Origin: Firmicutes bacterium UBA4916
GTDB lineage: Bacteria > Bacillota > Clostridia > Tissierellales > Tepidimicrobiaceae
Reading direction: 5' to 3'
Assembly: GCA_002398845.1 (NCBI GenBank)
Contig: DHBY01000089.1
Span: 1 to 31,215, forward strand
DNA: 31,215 nucleotides
Part shown: positions 1-7,443 of the stretch, in pieces
Numbering within the stretch: position 1 is the first letter of the stretch
Layout: each line of letters begins with the position of its first letter
Notes under the pieces: generated by a model
What the model saw: the letters and a program-made list of their open reading frames with translations, nothing else
What the model was told of the DNA's origin: nothing
The model's database searches: none
Position numbers and translations under genes: made by a program

Positions 1-1
1 C

Positions 2-892
2 CATACTTATATACTAACATCAAATAAGGATTCGATTGGGAATAGCTTTGACAATGAATATATGGAGTCTAAGACAAATCGAGAGGAAATGATACATAAT
101 ATTGATGAATATAATAGACGTAAGGATTTCTACATAAAAGAAATGGAAATTCAAGGACAGATTATTAGATTTGATTCCTGTAGTAGTAGTTCGGTTTATG
201 ATATGAATAGGGAAGGAATAATGCAATTACAGCATTTTGCTGAGAAAGGATTGATTTCTTCAGAATGGGATGATGTCAGATTAGAGGACCTTGTTATTAC
301 TGAATATGAACAAGTAAAGGGAGAGGTTACCCCTAATATAGATGAAACGAAGGAATTATCTATTTTGCTGCATATTGAAAAAAGTTTAAAAGAAGTGCCT
401 ATCCAATGTCCTTTTAAGATAGAGTTTGGCAAACAGGATATTGGGACAAAGGTGGTGTATTATGATGAAATGCTTAAAATGGAAAAATATTTTTTTATAA
501 ACGAAGTTTATTCTTATAATGCCTTTGAAGATGTTGCAAAAAGAGCCGATGAAATAGAAGATATAAAGATTCGGGAAGATATGCTTAATAATTTTATAGA
601 GGCAATGGAAAATTTATGCCCAAGAGATAAAAATCTTGCTATTATAAAATACGAAACAGTAGATAATATTCAATTAAATTTTATGATGAAAGACTATCTA
701 GAATCAGAACCAATTAAGAAGTCTGCATCAGCTATTGGATTTATATGTGGTTCTAATGAAATTGGAGCCAATGGTTATAAGCTACGGGAGTGCGTTATGC
801 ATCCAGTGGATAAAGATTTTAGTGGTGAAATAGAATTAGAATTGTTCTCAAGGATTATCGAAATACCAGAGGAAACTGTGAAATGTTTTTAA
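2..892 (+). CDS. Unrecognised protein, 3' part of gene (5' end outside window)
   Basis: The reading frame is open to the left edge of the window, so the ATG at 62 is unlikely to be the true start: no ribosome binding site precedes it, and the frame continues upstream without a stop through position 2. At least 296 residues are visible. The protein is acidic and soluble, with no membrane segment. It contains a serine run (SSSS) near residue 58, a single Cys in CPFKIEFG, and a C-terminal half rich in Glu and Ile. I do not recognise the family and assign no function. It is followed after 70 bases by a methyltransferase with its own strong ribosome binding site. The reading frame is convincing from length and composition; the function is unknown. 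Confidence 0.75.
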   Translation, partial: HTYILTSNKDSIGNSFDNEYMESKTNREEMIHNIDEYNRRKDFYIKEMEIQGQIIRFDSCSSSSVYDMNREGIMQLQHFAEKGLISSEWDDVRLEDLVITEYEQVKGEVTPNIDETKELSILLHIEKSLKEVPIQCPFKIEFGKQDIGTKVVYYDEMLKMEKYFFINEVYSYNAFEDVAKRADEIEDIKIREDMLNNFIEAMENLCPRDKNLAIIKYETVDNIQLNFMMKDYLESEPIKKSASAIGFICGSNEIGANGYKLRECVMHPVDKDFSGEIELELFSRIIEIPEETVKCF

Positions 893-962
893 ATAAATTG
901 GGAAAATGTTAATTTTTTTTAAGCATAAATTTGAAAGGAAATCTTTGCATAGGGGGTAGACT

Positions 963-1628
963 ATGATAACGTATGATAGAAATACTAATTATTGGAATGA
1001 TGTTTTTAGGAAGAAACATGGAAATCAAATTATTTCAAAGAGTATTGGACATGATGACTTAGACTATGCATTGGACTGGCTTTGTAAAGGCTCAAATTCA
1101 ATACTGGATTTTGGATGTGGAAATGGAGTTTGGCTAATTAAATGTTTTTTAAGGGGAACAAAAACCCATTTTGGAATAGATTCTTCTTGTGAGGGTATTC
1201 GAGTTGCTAAAGAAATTCAGAAAAAGACAGGTGAAGGAAATTTTATATTTACCGTAGGGGGAATTGAGGCATTGGAATCCATTTCAGATGATTCTATTGA
1301 CGGTGTACTGCTTTCCAATATAATTGACAATTTAATTCCATTAGATACACTTAAGGTATTATCCGAGATAAAGCGGGTTCTCAAAAAGAATGGGAAGATA
1401 TTAATTAAACTCAATCCTTTTGTTACAGATGAGCAGATTGAAGATTGGAATATTAAAGTGATAGAAGATAATTTTTTAGACGATGGATTGTTTTTATGGA
1501 ATCAAACCACAGAGGAATGGGAAAAGCTATTTTCTAGTTATTTTACCATTGTAAGTTATAAAGATATTTATTATCTTGAGTATGAACAGTATAATAGATT
1601 ATTCCTGCTTTGTAATGACAGAAAATAG
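963..1628 (+). CDS. Class I SAM-dependent methyltransferase
   Basis: This is a 221-residue cytosolic protein with the Rossmann-fold SAM-binding motif I, ILDFGCGNGVW, at residues 47-57. An acidic motif II follows (FGIDSS, about 73-78). A typical post-I region is also present (SISDDSIDGVLLSNIID, about 107-123), followed by VLKKNGKILIKL, the beta-5 signature of Methyltransf_11/25-type enzymes. The start is supported by AGGGGG a few bases upstream. The substrate cannot be told from sequence. The gene sits alone among acetyltransferase and phosphotransferase genes, a context common for small-molecule modification. The fold assignment is solid; the substrate is open. Confidence 0.85.
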   Translation: MITYDRNTNYWNDVFRKKHGNQIISKSIGHDDLDYALDWLCKGSNSILDFGCGNGVWLIKCFLRGTKTHFGIDSSCEGIRVAKEIQKKTGEGNFIFTVGGIEALESISDDSIDGVLLSNIIDNLIPLDTLKVLSEIKRVLKKNGKILIKLNPFVTDEQIEDWNIKVIEDNFLDDGLFLWNQTTEEWEKLFSSYFTIVSYKDIYYLEYEQYNRLFLLCNDRK

Positions 1629-1692
1629 TCTTTTTCTCTATAATATAGCTTGAAACAAAATATATGAAAAGAATCAATGATAAAAGTTAAGG

Positions 1693-1788
1693 GGTTATCG
1701 GGAAATAGCAAATTTTAACCTCGATGATGATGTACTGGATTTATTTTTTAGATTAATGGCATTATATATAGTAAAAATAATTATTTAA
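1693..1788 (+). pseudogene. Decayed remnant of an APH-family phosphotransferase
   Basis: Positions 1723-1774 match 3605-3656, inside the intact phosphotransferase downstream, at 49 of 52 bases. In frame it encodes 17 residues (DDDVLDLFFRLMALYIV) that differ from the intact protein only by Leu for Pro. Upstream of the match the frame reads GYREIANFNL, loosely alignable with the GYINGYF of the intact gene. Downstream it diverges and stops after five codons. There is no start codon or ribosome binding site and the rest of the gene is absent. It is therefore the residue of a paralogous or duplicated copy, probably left by a recombination or deletion event in this accessory segment. Confidence 0.75.
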
Positions 1789-1809
1789 GTACAAAAAGTT
1801 AATTGAATA

Positions 1810-1838
1810 TTGAACTTACTTAGGTTAAATGATAAACT
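1810..1838 (+). promoter_or_regulatory. Putative sigma-A promoter of the type I toxin
   Basis: The -35 box TTGAAC (1810-1815) and -10 box TAAACT (1833-1838) are separated by 17 bases. Initiation near 1845 would give a 5' leader of about 64 bases containing the folded regulatory elements of the toxin mRNA. The boxes are imperfect but the spacing is ideal and the placement fits the gene. Confidence 0.5.
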
Positions 1839-1872
1839 ATGGACAAGGTAATTGGGAAAAGCAGGGTGTGGT

Positions 1873-1904
1873 TGCCACCTCATTTCGGATGAAAGGAGGT
1901 GGTG
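1873..1904 (+). promoter_or_regulatory. Hairpin masking the toxin ribosome binding site
   Basis: CCACCTC (1875-1881) pairs with GAGGTGG (1896-1902). A further TTTC/GAAA helix (1883-1886 with 1891-1894) closes a GGAT tetraloop, with one mismatch between the helices. The Shine-Dalgarno AAGGAGG lies entirely in the 3' arm, four bases before the visible stem end and close to the ATG at 1909. This predicts very low translation of unprocessed mRNA, as is usual for type I toxins. Confidence 0.7.
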
Positions 1905-1908
1905 CGGT

Positions 1909-2019
1909 ATGAATACATATGAAACTATATCGCTAATGATTATGTTTTCTATGTTAGTAATATCGCTAATCTCCTTGATTATTGTTGTAATTAAGGAAAT
2001 AACCAGAAATAAAAGATAA
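1909..2019 (+). CDS. Putative holin-like toxin of a type I toxin-antitoxin system
   Basis: A 36-residue peptide starts MNTYETISLMIMFSMLVISL, has one hydrophobic helix (about residues 7-27) and ends in a basic tail (KEITRNKR). The N-terminal pattern M-x-T-Y-E-x-I-S-L-M-I is the hallmark of the small putative holin-like toxins (TxpA/BsrG-like group) of Firmicutes. These peptides insert in the membrane and are kept silent by an antisense RNA. Supporting features include a strong GGAGG site that is folded into a hairpin, a plausible upstream promoter, and a convergent promoter beyond the 3' end. The 5' leader (1861-1873) can also pair with 2018-2028 at the stop codon. It is too short for usual gene finders. 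Toxicity is inferred from the family, not seen. Confidence 0.8.
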   Translation: MNTYETISLMIMFSMLVISLISLIIVVIKEITRNKR

Positions 2020-2100
2020 CCACCCTGCTAACATCAGAGTGGTTAAAATGTTTTAAACTGCTTTGGTGGCAATCGCATTTATGCGAATCCGATTACCTTT
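2005..2100 (-). ncRNA. Putative antisense antitoxin RNA of the type I system
   Basis: An extended -10 element, TGG-TATAAT read on the minus strand (2115 to 2107), would start a transcript near 2100 running leftward over the 3' part of the toxin message. The RNA would contain a 5' hairpin (TCGCAT/ATGCGA around 2070-2084). It would end after a stem formed by AACCAC (2044-2039) and GTGGTT (2023-2018), followed by ATCTTTTATTT. The predicted length is about 95 bases. No convincing -35 is seen, which fits an extended -10 promoter. Exact ends are estimates. Confidence 0.55.
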
Positions 2101-2106
2101 AATCAT

Positions 2107-2115
2107 ATTATACCA
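2107..2115 (-). promoter_or_regulatory. Extended -10 promoter element for the antitoxin RNA
   Basis: On the minus strand the sequence reads TGGTATAAT, a perfect TATAAT with the upstream TG extension. It points into the toxin gene from its 3' side, the arrangement of TxpA/RatA-like loci. Confidence 0.6.
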
Positions 2116-2324
2116 CAACATAATTAAAACTAAACTTAAATTTTCAAGATATCCTAGTAATTTAAAGGAAACAATCACATAAAGGCATATATTACAACGA
2201 AACAATACGGAAACTATAAAAAATAAGAAGGTAATATGAAGGGATCTATTTTCAGGATAAAAATTTTATTATTATAATTATAAAAATGGTTATTGTAGAA
2301 ATATTATGCTAATAGGAGGACTGG

Positions 2325-2801
2325 ATGATGAACTATAGAAAGATTGAAATTAATAATAGTAATATTGATGAGGAATTAAATGTACTTTTAAATCAAATAG
2401 CAAAATGGCATAATTTAACGCCAAAAATATGGAGATCAGATTATAAAGTATCAATAGCAGATATAGAAGAAACAGTGCAAAAAATCCTAAATACAAAAAA
2501 TGAAGATTTATTTCTTACTATTGCAGAAGATGAGGAAGGGAATATACAGGGTTTCATATGGGCATGTAAACAAGATAAGTCTCAAGATATGGTCATGATT
2601 ATATCTTTGTATGTTGCGGAAAATCATAGGGGGTATGGTATAGCTACAAAATTAAAAATATTATTAGAAGAATGGTGTAAACATGATGGAATTAAGGCAA
2701 TACAAACAACAGTACACTATAAGAATATTGATATGTTGGCATTAAACAAGAAACTTGGATATGTTCCAGGAATGATAAATATGACTAAAACTTTAGGATA
2801 A
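2325..2801 (+). CDS. GNAT family N-acetyltransferase
   Basis: This is a 158-residue cytosolic protein with the GNAT acetyl-CoA-binding loop HRGYGIA (residues 101-107, R-G-x-G-x-A). It is followed by the alpha-3 helix and a C-terminal segment with NKKLGYVPG, the usual GNAT end. AGGAGG at 2314-2319 lies close to two consecutive ATG codons (2325 and 2328), either of which could be used. The acceptor substrate is unknown. The neighbouring phosphotransferase and methyltransferases suggest small-molecule modification or resistance, but this is only context. Confidence 0.85.
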   Translation: MMNYRKIEINNSNIDEELNVLLNQIAKWHNLTPKIWRSDYKVSIADIEETVQKILNTKNEDLFLTIAEDEEGNIQGFIWACKQDKSQDMVMIISLYVAENHRGYGIATKLKILLEEWCKHDGIKAIQTTVHYKNIDMLALNKKLGYVPGMINMTKTLG

Positions 2802-2893
2802 GTTAAAGTAATTCGTAGATTTTAGCTATAATTTTGCGATTAGACTATGAATGACGATGGGATACTTTGTTTATGAAGGAGGACAAAATTTTG

Positions 2894-3802
2894 ATGGAAT
2901 CTTTTAATGAAATACCTGACTCTAATAATTGGAAGATAATAAAACTAATTCATAAGGGATGGTCAAATGATAAAAAGTACTATATTAAGACTGCAGAAGA
3001 AAAAGAACTGTTACTTAGAATATCAGATATAACCCAGTATGAAAAGAAGAAGAAAGAATTTGAAAACTTAAAATTACTTACTAGCACAGACATCTTAGTA
3101 TCTCGCCCTATTGATTTTGGGATTTGCAATGGCGGTAAGTCAGTTTATTCTTTGCTTACTTGGGTTAATGGGGAAGATGCTCAAATTATTCTTCCACAAC
3201 TTGATATTGAGGAACAGTATTATCTAGGTGTTAAAGCTGGAATATATCTCAAACAAATACATGGAATCCCTGCCCCAAAAGATTTACCTAACTGGTCAGA
3301 AAGATTTAATCGCAAAATTGACATTAAAATAGATAAATGTAAAGACTGTCCTATTAAATTTAAAGGTGCTAAGAGAATGATAGAATATATTGAAGATAAT
3401 CGTTTTCTTTTAGAAGATCGGCTTCAATGTTTCCAGCATGGAGATTATCATGTTGGAAATATGATAATAACACCAGAAAAGAAATTAGGAATAATTGATT
3501 TTAATAGAATGGATTATGGGGATCCATGGGAAGAATTTAATCGAATTACATTCTGCGTTGATACAAGTCCATTATTTGCATCAGGTTATATTAATGGATA
3601 TTTTGATGATGATGTACCAGATTTATTTTTTAGATTAATGGCATTATATATTGTAACTAATCAGATTTCAGCTGTGCCTTGGGCTATACCTTTTGGAGAG
3701 AAAGAGGTAAATATAATGCTTAAACATGCAGAAAATATTATGAAATGGTATGACGATTTTAAGACATATATACCAAACTGGTATGTGACAAACTATGTTT
3801 AA
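2894..3802 (+). CDS. Aminoglycoside phosphotransferase (APH) family protein
   Basis: A 302-residue kinase-fold enzyme. It has the Brenner-type catalytic loop HGDYHVGN (182-189, catalytic Asp184, Asn189) and the metal-binding motif IIDFN (200-204), followed by MDYGDPWEEFNR, typical of APH/choline-kinase-like proteins. The start at 2894 is chosen because AAGGAGG (2876-2882) stands 11 bases upstream; the TTG at 2891 is an alternative. The ATG at 2873 lies before this site and is rejected. The family includes antibiotic kinases but also sugar and metabolite kinases, so resistance is not demonstrated. A short decayed copy lies at about 1693-1788. Its last codons overlap the truncated GNAT that follows. 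Confidence 0.85.
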   Translation: MESFNEIPDSNNWKIIKLIHKGWSNDKKYYIKTAEEKELLLRISDITQYEKKKKEFENLKLLTSTDILVSRPIDFGICNGGKSVYSLLTWVNGEDAQIILPQLDIEEQYYLGVKAGIYLKQIHGIPAPKDLPNWSERFNRKIDIKIDKCKDCPIKFKGAKRMIEYIEDNRFLLEDRLQCFQHGDYHVGNMIITPEKKLGIIDFNRMDYGDPWEEFNRITFCVDTSPLFASGYINGYFDDDVPDLFFRLMALYIVTNQISAVPWAIPFGEKEVNIMLKHAENIMKWYDDFKTYIPNWYVTNYV

Positions 3803-4070
3803 TAGATTGAACAAATTTCTTTTTAATGAGGGGGGACATATAGGATATTCTATTAGACCCACTGAAAGGGAAAAAGGCTATGGTACCTTAATTTTAAATT
3901 TAGGCCTAGAAAAATGTAGGGAGTTAAATCTAAAAAAAATCTTGCTTACTTGCGATAAAACAAATATTGCATCTGGCAAAGTCATTCAGAACAATGGTGG
4001 AATGTTAGAAAATGAGTTATATAGTGAGGCTTTTTCTGAAATGATTCAAAGATATTGGATTGAATTATAA
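3795..4070 (+). pseudogene. 5'-truncated GNAT acetyltransferase remnant
   Basis: The 91-residue frame starts at an ATG overlapping the end of the phosphotransferase. From the first residues it matches the C-terminal half of a roughly 170-residue GNAT: GGHIGYSIRP (13-22), the acetyl-CoA loop REKGYGT (25-31), then DKTNIASGKVIQNNGG and a terminal QRYWIEL. The N-terminal half, with strands beta-1 to beta-3, is missing, and no ribosome binding site precedes the ATG. A deletion joining the 3' end of the phosphotransferase to the interior of this gene would explain the overlap. If translated by coupling, the product would be unlikely to fold as an active enzyme. Confidence 0.7.
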
Positions 4071-4166
4071 AATATGTAATTGTGGCACCTTAATAATAGG
4101 ATGAATATATGTAGATTTATATGCCTAAATAAATGCAAAATATTAATGTAAAGGAGACAATTATAA

Positions 4167-4823
4167 GTGGATTGGAATACGATTGATTTACCAGTTAGGA
4201 ATATATATGGGAAATTAAATATTGATTTTACACCTATTTTTAAGGACAATGTTAAATTGTTTAAAAAGATGGGATATAAAAGAATTCTAGATATAGGAAG
4301 TGGATATGGCAAACATAGTATCTATCTTTCTAAAAATGATTTTAATGTAACTTCAATAGATATTAATATACAAGCAATTGAGTGGTTAAGGGAATACATA
4401 GATAAAAAAGGTATAAGCAATATTAATTTAATACAGGCAGATATAAATCATCTCCCATTTGAAGATAATATTTTTGATGCAATTATTTGCTCATCTGTAA
4501 TTCATCATCAGAATTTGGAGGGAATCAAAAATAGTATTTCTGAAATTTATAGGGTATTAAAAAAAGATGGGTGCATTTTAGTTGATTTTATGTCATTGAA
4601 TGATGATTCTTTTGGACTAGGGGAAGAAGTAGAAAAAAATACATTTATAGGTTCAAGAGAAGGGGAGGAAGATATTCCCCATTATTATACCGATATTCAC
4701 GAATTAAAAGAACTATTTAAAGATTTTAGAGATGTTAAAATTTTTAAAAACGAATATCATATCATCATTGATTCAAAAAATAAAATTAAAAGTAGAATGC
4801 TTGATACTATAGCATATAAGTAA
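4167..4823 (+). CDS. Class I SAM-dependent methyltransferase, GTG start
   Basis: A 218-residue protein with motif I RILDIGSGYGKHS (39-51), motif II VTSIDINIQAIEW (61-73), and a Methyltransf_11 core. That core is LPFEDNIFDAIICSSVIHH followed by YRVLKKDGCILVDF. The start is GTG at 4167, ten bases after AAGGAG (4151-4156). The C-terminal region (KELFKDFRDVKIFKNEYHII) resembles small-molecule methyltransferases. The substrate is unknown. It is one of three class I methyltransferases in the window and closes the accessory cluster before a strong bidirectional terminator. Confidence 0.85.
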   Translation: MDWNTIDLPVRNIYGKLNIDFTPIFKDNVKLFKKMGYKRILDIGSGYGKHSIYLSKNDFNVTSIDINIQAIEWLREYIDKKGISNINLIQADINHLPFEDNIFDAIICSSVIHHQNLEGIKNSISEIYRVLKKDGCILVDFMSLNDDSFGLGEEVEKNTFIGSREGEEDIPHYYTDIHELKELFKDFRDVKIFKNEYHIIIDSKNKIKSRMLDTIAYK

Positions 4824-4878
4824 ATTTATGACCAATAAAGATTATTCATATAATGGAGGTTGGCTTGAAATAGAAAAT

Positions 4879-4914
4879 AAATACTTGGTAAGCAACTTTA
4901 CCAAGTATTTTACT
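4879..4914. terminator. Bidirectional terminator between methyltransferase and SASP
   Basis: A perfect 13-base stem, AAATACTTGGTAA (4879-4891) with TTACCAAGTATTT (4898-4910), encloses a 6-base loop. T-rich sequence follows on both strands, so it can end both converging genes. Confidence 0.85.
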
Positions 4915-5096
4915 TAACTAGGGTTAAATGTATCCTTGCCAGAAAGTTGTTTTTCTGCTCTTGTCACTAAATCTCTAATCATAACTCCATCAGATACTTC
5001 AGCATTAGTTAAGTTAGCATCTAATTCATTAGCTATCTCTAATTTCAATTCTTCCAGGGCTTCTTTAGCGTTTTGATTGAATTGTTTATTAGTCAA
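4914..5096 (-). CDS. Divergent alpha/beta-type small acid-soluble spore protein
   Basis: The 60-residue product begins MTNKQFNQNAKEALEELK. It keeps the first SASP signature with the germination-protease site region (LKLEIANEL) and the helix-forming tail (LVTRAEKQLSG). SASPs coat and protect forespore DNA. The second signature is altered: the usual NGxxGGxMVKRLV becomes SDGVMIRDLV, so the GG turn and the KR pair are lost. The start chosen is TTG at 5096-5094, five bases after AGAGGTGA; the GTG at 5105 overlaps that site and is rejected. It may be a minor or specialised SASP. Compare the canonical copy at 20227-20430. Confidence 0.8.
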   Translation of the reverse strand: MTNKQFNQNAKEALEELKLEIANELDANLTNAEVSDGVMIRDLVTRAEKQLSGKDTFNPS

Positions 5097-5364
5097 AATA
5101 ATCACCTCTAAAAAGTATTTGAACTTATCTTATCTATTGTATACATAATTAATACATGGTAAATTATTGATGTACATGTAATTTTAATTCTCCCACCCTA
5201 CTTACCTCAATTAATTACACCGAATAGGATAATTAAAAATAAGTGTTCTATAATGATAAATAGAATATGATAATGTAACTGTAATATTTCATCATTAAAT
5301 ATCCTAATGTTTGCTAGTATAATTGGGCATAATAATAGTATATTTAATGAATGGAAGTGATTAT

Positions 5365-7125
5365 ATGAATAGATTAGCTAAAGAAAAATCTCCCTATTTA
5401 CTTCAACATGCCGAAAACCCTGTAGATTGGTATCCTTGGGGAGAGGAAGCATTAGAAAAGGCTAAGGCTGAAAACAAGCCCATATTTTTATCTATAGGAT
5501 ATTCCACATGTAGATGGTGTCACAACATGAATAGAGAATCTTTCCAAGATGAAGAGGTAGCAGAAATATTGAATAAGTATTATGTATCTATAAAAGTAGA
5601 TAGGGAAGAAAGACCTGATATTGATAAAGTCTATATAACTTTTGCTGAAGCCATGCAAGGATCTGCTGGCTGGCCCCTTAATCTAATACTCACTCCCTAT
5701 AAGAAACCTTTTCTCGCTAGTACCTATTTTCCTAAGAGGACTAAAAATAGGATGATGGGGTTAATAGACTTACTAGATAAAGTGAGAAAGGCTTGGGATG
5801 AGGATAAAGAAAATATAATTAATGAAAGTAATTATATTTTAGAGGAAGTGGATTCTAGATATAACTCTTATCTAAAAGGAAATTTACAAAGGGATATATT
5901 GATTAAAACTAAGGAAGACTTGGAAGACAGCTTTGATGATGTTAATGGAGGTTTTTCATATAGACCAAAATTTCCATTGCCTCAAAATATATTGTTTTTA
6001 TTAGAATATGGGTATAAAAAAGATGATGATAAGGCTTTAGCTATGGCAAAGTATACTTTGAAGAGTATGTATAAGGGAGGAATTTTTGACCATATAGGTT
6101 TTGGATTTTATAGATATGCTGTGGATGAAAAATGGTTGGTACCTCATTTTGAAAAGATGTTATATGATAATGCACTACTAAGTATTGCCTATACTAAAGT
6201 TTATGAAATAACAAAAGAACCTTTTTATAAGGAAATTGCTGAAAAAATATTTGAATTTTTATTGAGGGATATGTTTTCTGAGGAAGAAGGCTTTTATGCT
6301 GCATTAGATGCTGAAACAGAAGGAGAAGAAGGCAAGTTCTATATATTTGAATATGATGAAATAATTAACTTACTAGGGGAAGAATACGGAAATTTTTATT
6401 GTAACCATTATGATATAATTAAAGAAGGAAACTTTGAGGGAAAGAATATACCAAACCTAATAGGTAAAGATTTAAATTCTATAGATAAAAATAAGCTAGA
6501 TAATATGAGAGATATGCTGCTTTCCTATAGGGATAAAAGGACTAAACCCCACAGGGATGAAAAAATACTTACCTCTTGGAATGGGCTAATAATTGGTGCT
6601 TTAGCCTATAGCGGAAAGGTATTAGATAATAAAATATATATTGATAAAGCTAAAAAAACAGCAGATTTTATCATAACCAATTGTATAGATAAAGATGGTA
6701 AATTATTATCTACCTATATTAATGAAGAAGCCTATAATTTTGGATTTCTAGAAGACTATGCTTTCCTTATATATGGATTATTAGAGCTTTATGAAACTAT
6801 TAAGGATCAAGTTTATTTAGAAATAGGCAATAAACTTATGAAAGATATGCTTGATTTATTTTGGGACCATAAAGATGGTGGATTGTTTTATTATAGTAAT
6901 ATTTCAGAAGAACTAATATTTAGGCCAAAAGATATTTATGATGGGGCTATACCTTCTGGAAATTCCATTGCAGCATTAGACATGATAAAATTATATAGTA
7001 TTACAAAGGATGACAAAATCCATGAAAAATATAAGGAGCTATTATATGCCTTTGGAGGTAATATAAATAGAAATCCAAGTTCCTATATTTATAGTATTTT
7101 AGCATTGCCTGACTTAAGCTTATAA
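5365..7125 (+). CDS. DUF255/YyaL-type thioredoxin-fold protein
   Basis: A 586-residue protein of the spermatogenesis-associated protein 20/YyaL family. An N-terminal thioredoxin-like domain (SPYLLQHAENPVDWYPWGEE at the start) is followed by a long (alpha/alpha)6-type barrel resembling N-acylglucosamine epimerase/glycosidase folds (for example GGIFDHIGFGFYRYAVDEKW and PHFEKMLYDNA). The start is placed at ATG 5365, the usual family start, with GGAAGTGA upstream; 14 extra codons from 5323 are rejected. The Cys pair is written CRWCHNM, whereas the family normally has CHWCHVM. The function of the family is poorly known. No signal peptide is seen. It stands alone between a SASP and the trpS leader. 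Confidence 0.9.
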   Translation: MNRLAKEKSPYLLQHAENPVDWYPWGEEALEKAKAENKPIFLSIGYSTCRWCHNMNRESFQDEEVAEILNKYYVSIKVDREERPDIDKVYITFAEAMQGSAGWPLNLILTPYKKPFLASTYFPKRTKNRMMGLIDLLDKVRKAWDEDKENIINESNYILEEVDSRYNSYLKGNLQRDILIKTKEDLEDSFDDVNGGFSYRPKFPLPQNILFLLEYGYKKDDDKALAMAKYTLKSMYKGGIFDHIGFGFYRYAVDEKWLVPHFEKMLYDNALLSIAYTKVYEITKEPFYKEIAEKIFEFLLRDMFSEEEGFYAALDAETEGEEGKFYIFEYDEIINLLGEEYGNFYCNHYDIIKEGNFEGKNIPNLIGKDLNSIDKNKLDNMRDMLLSYRDKRTKPHRDEKILTSWNGLIIGALAYSGKVLDNKIYIDKAKKTADFIITNCIDKDGKLLSTYINEEAYNFGFLEDYAFLIYGLLELYETIKDQVYLEIGNKLMKDMLDLFWDHKDGGLFYYSNISEELIFRPKDIYDGAIPSGNSIAALDMIKLYSITKDDKIHEKYKELLYAFGGNINRNPSSYIYSILALPDLSL

Positions 7126-7149
7126 AACATAATATTTAAATAAAAATAG

Positions 7150-7177
7150 TTTACTTTTAATATATATTGTGTATAAT
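7150..7177 (+). promoter_or_regulatory. Promoter of the trpS T-box leader
   Basis: The -35 box TTTACT (7150-7155), a 16-base spacer and a perfect TATAAT (7172-7177) place the start near 7184, just ahead of the T-box leader. Confidence 0.65.
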
Positions 7178-7183
7178 GTAAAT

Positions 7184-7427
7184 AATAGATTAATATGAAA
7201 TACGTTGACCAAGAGTAGTAAATATAGTAAAGGTCTAAAGCGAACCAGGGTTGGTGAGAGCCTGATGATACTATTATATTGAATGGACTTGGAAGTTAAT
7301 ATCTGAAATTTAGTAGGATATTAGGGTTAATCATCCTTAATAGATTAAAGTGGGCTTAAAGCTAATTTGAGTGGTACCACGGAAGCAACCCTTTCGTCTC
7401 TTATATTGAGATGGAAGGGATTTTTTT
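7184..7427 (+). promoter_or_regulatory. T-box riboswitch (tryptophan) upstream of trpS
   Basis: Stem I is visible: CCAAG (7209-7213) pairs with CTTGG (7288-7292), enclosing an AGTAG bulge and the specifier loop GAATGGA. The codon read is TGG (7284-7286), tryptophan, which fits the gene downstream. The T-box core TGGTACCACGG (about 7372-7382) precedes a terminator: CCCTTTCGTCTC (from 7389) pairs with GAGATGGAAGGG, followed by seven T. Uncharged tRNA-Trp should stabilise the antiterminator and allow trpS transcription. The base pairing with the tRNA discriminator is T here. Confidence 0.93.
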
Positions 7428-7443
7428 ATAGGAGGTATTAAAA

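Noticed and set aside
62..64. ATG as the start of the first gene
   Set aside because: No ribosome binding site, and the frame stays open to the left edge, so the gene is cut by the window.
4856..4875. GGAGG followed by TTG, possible small gene
   Set aside because: The frame stops after two codons; at most a relic of a lost gene.
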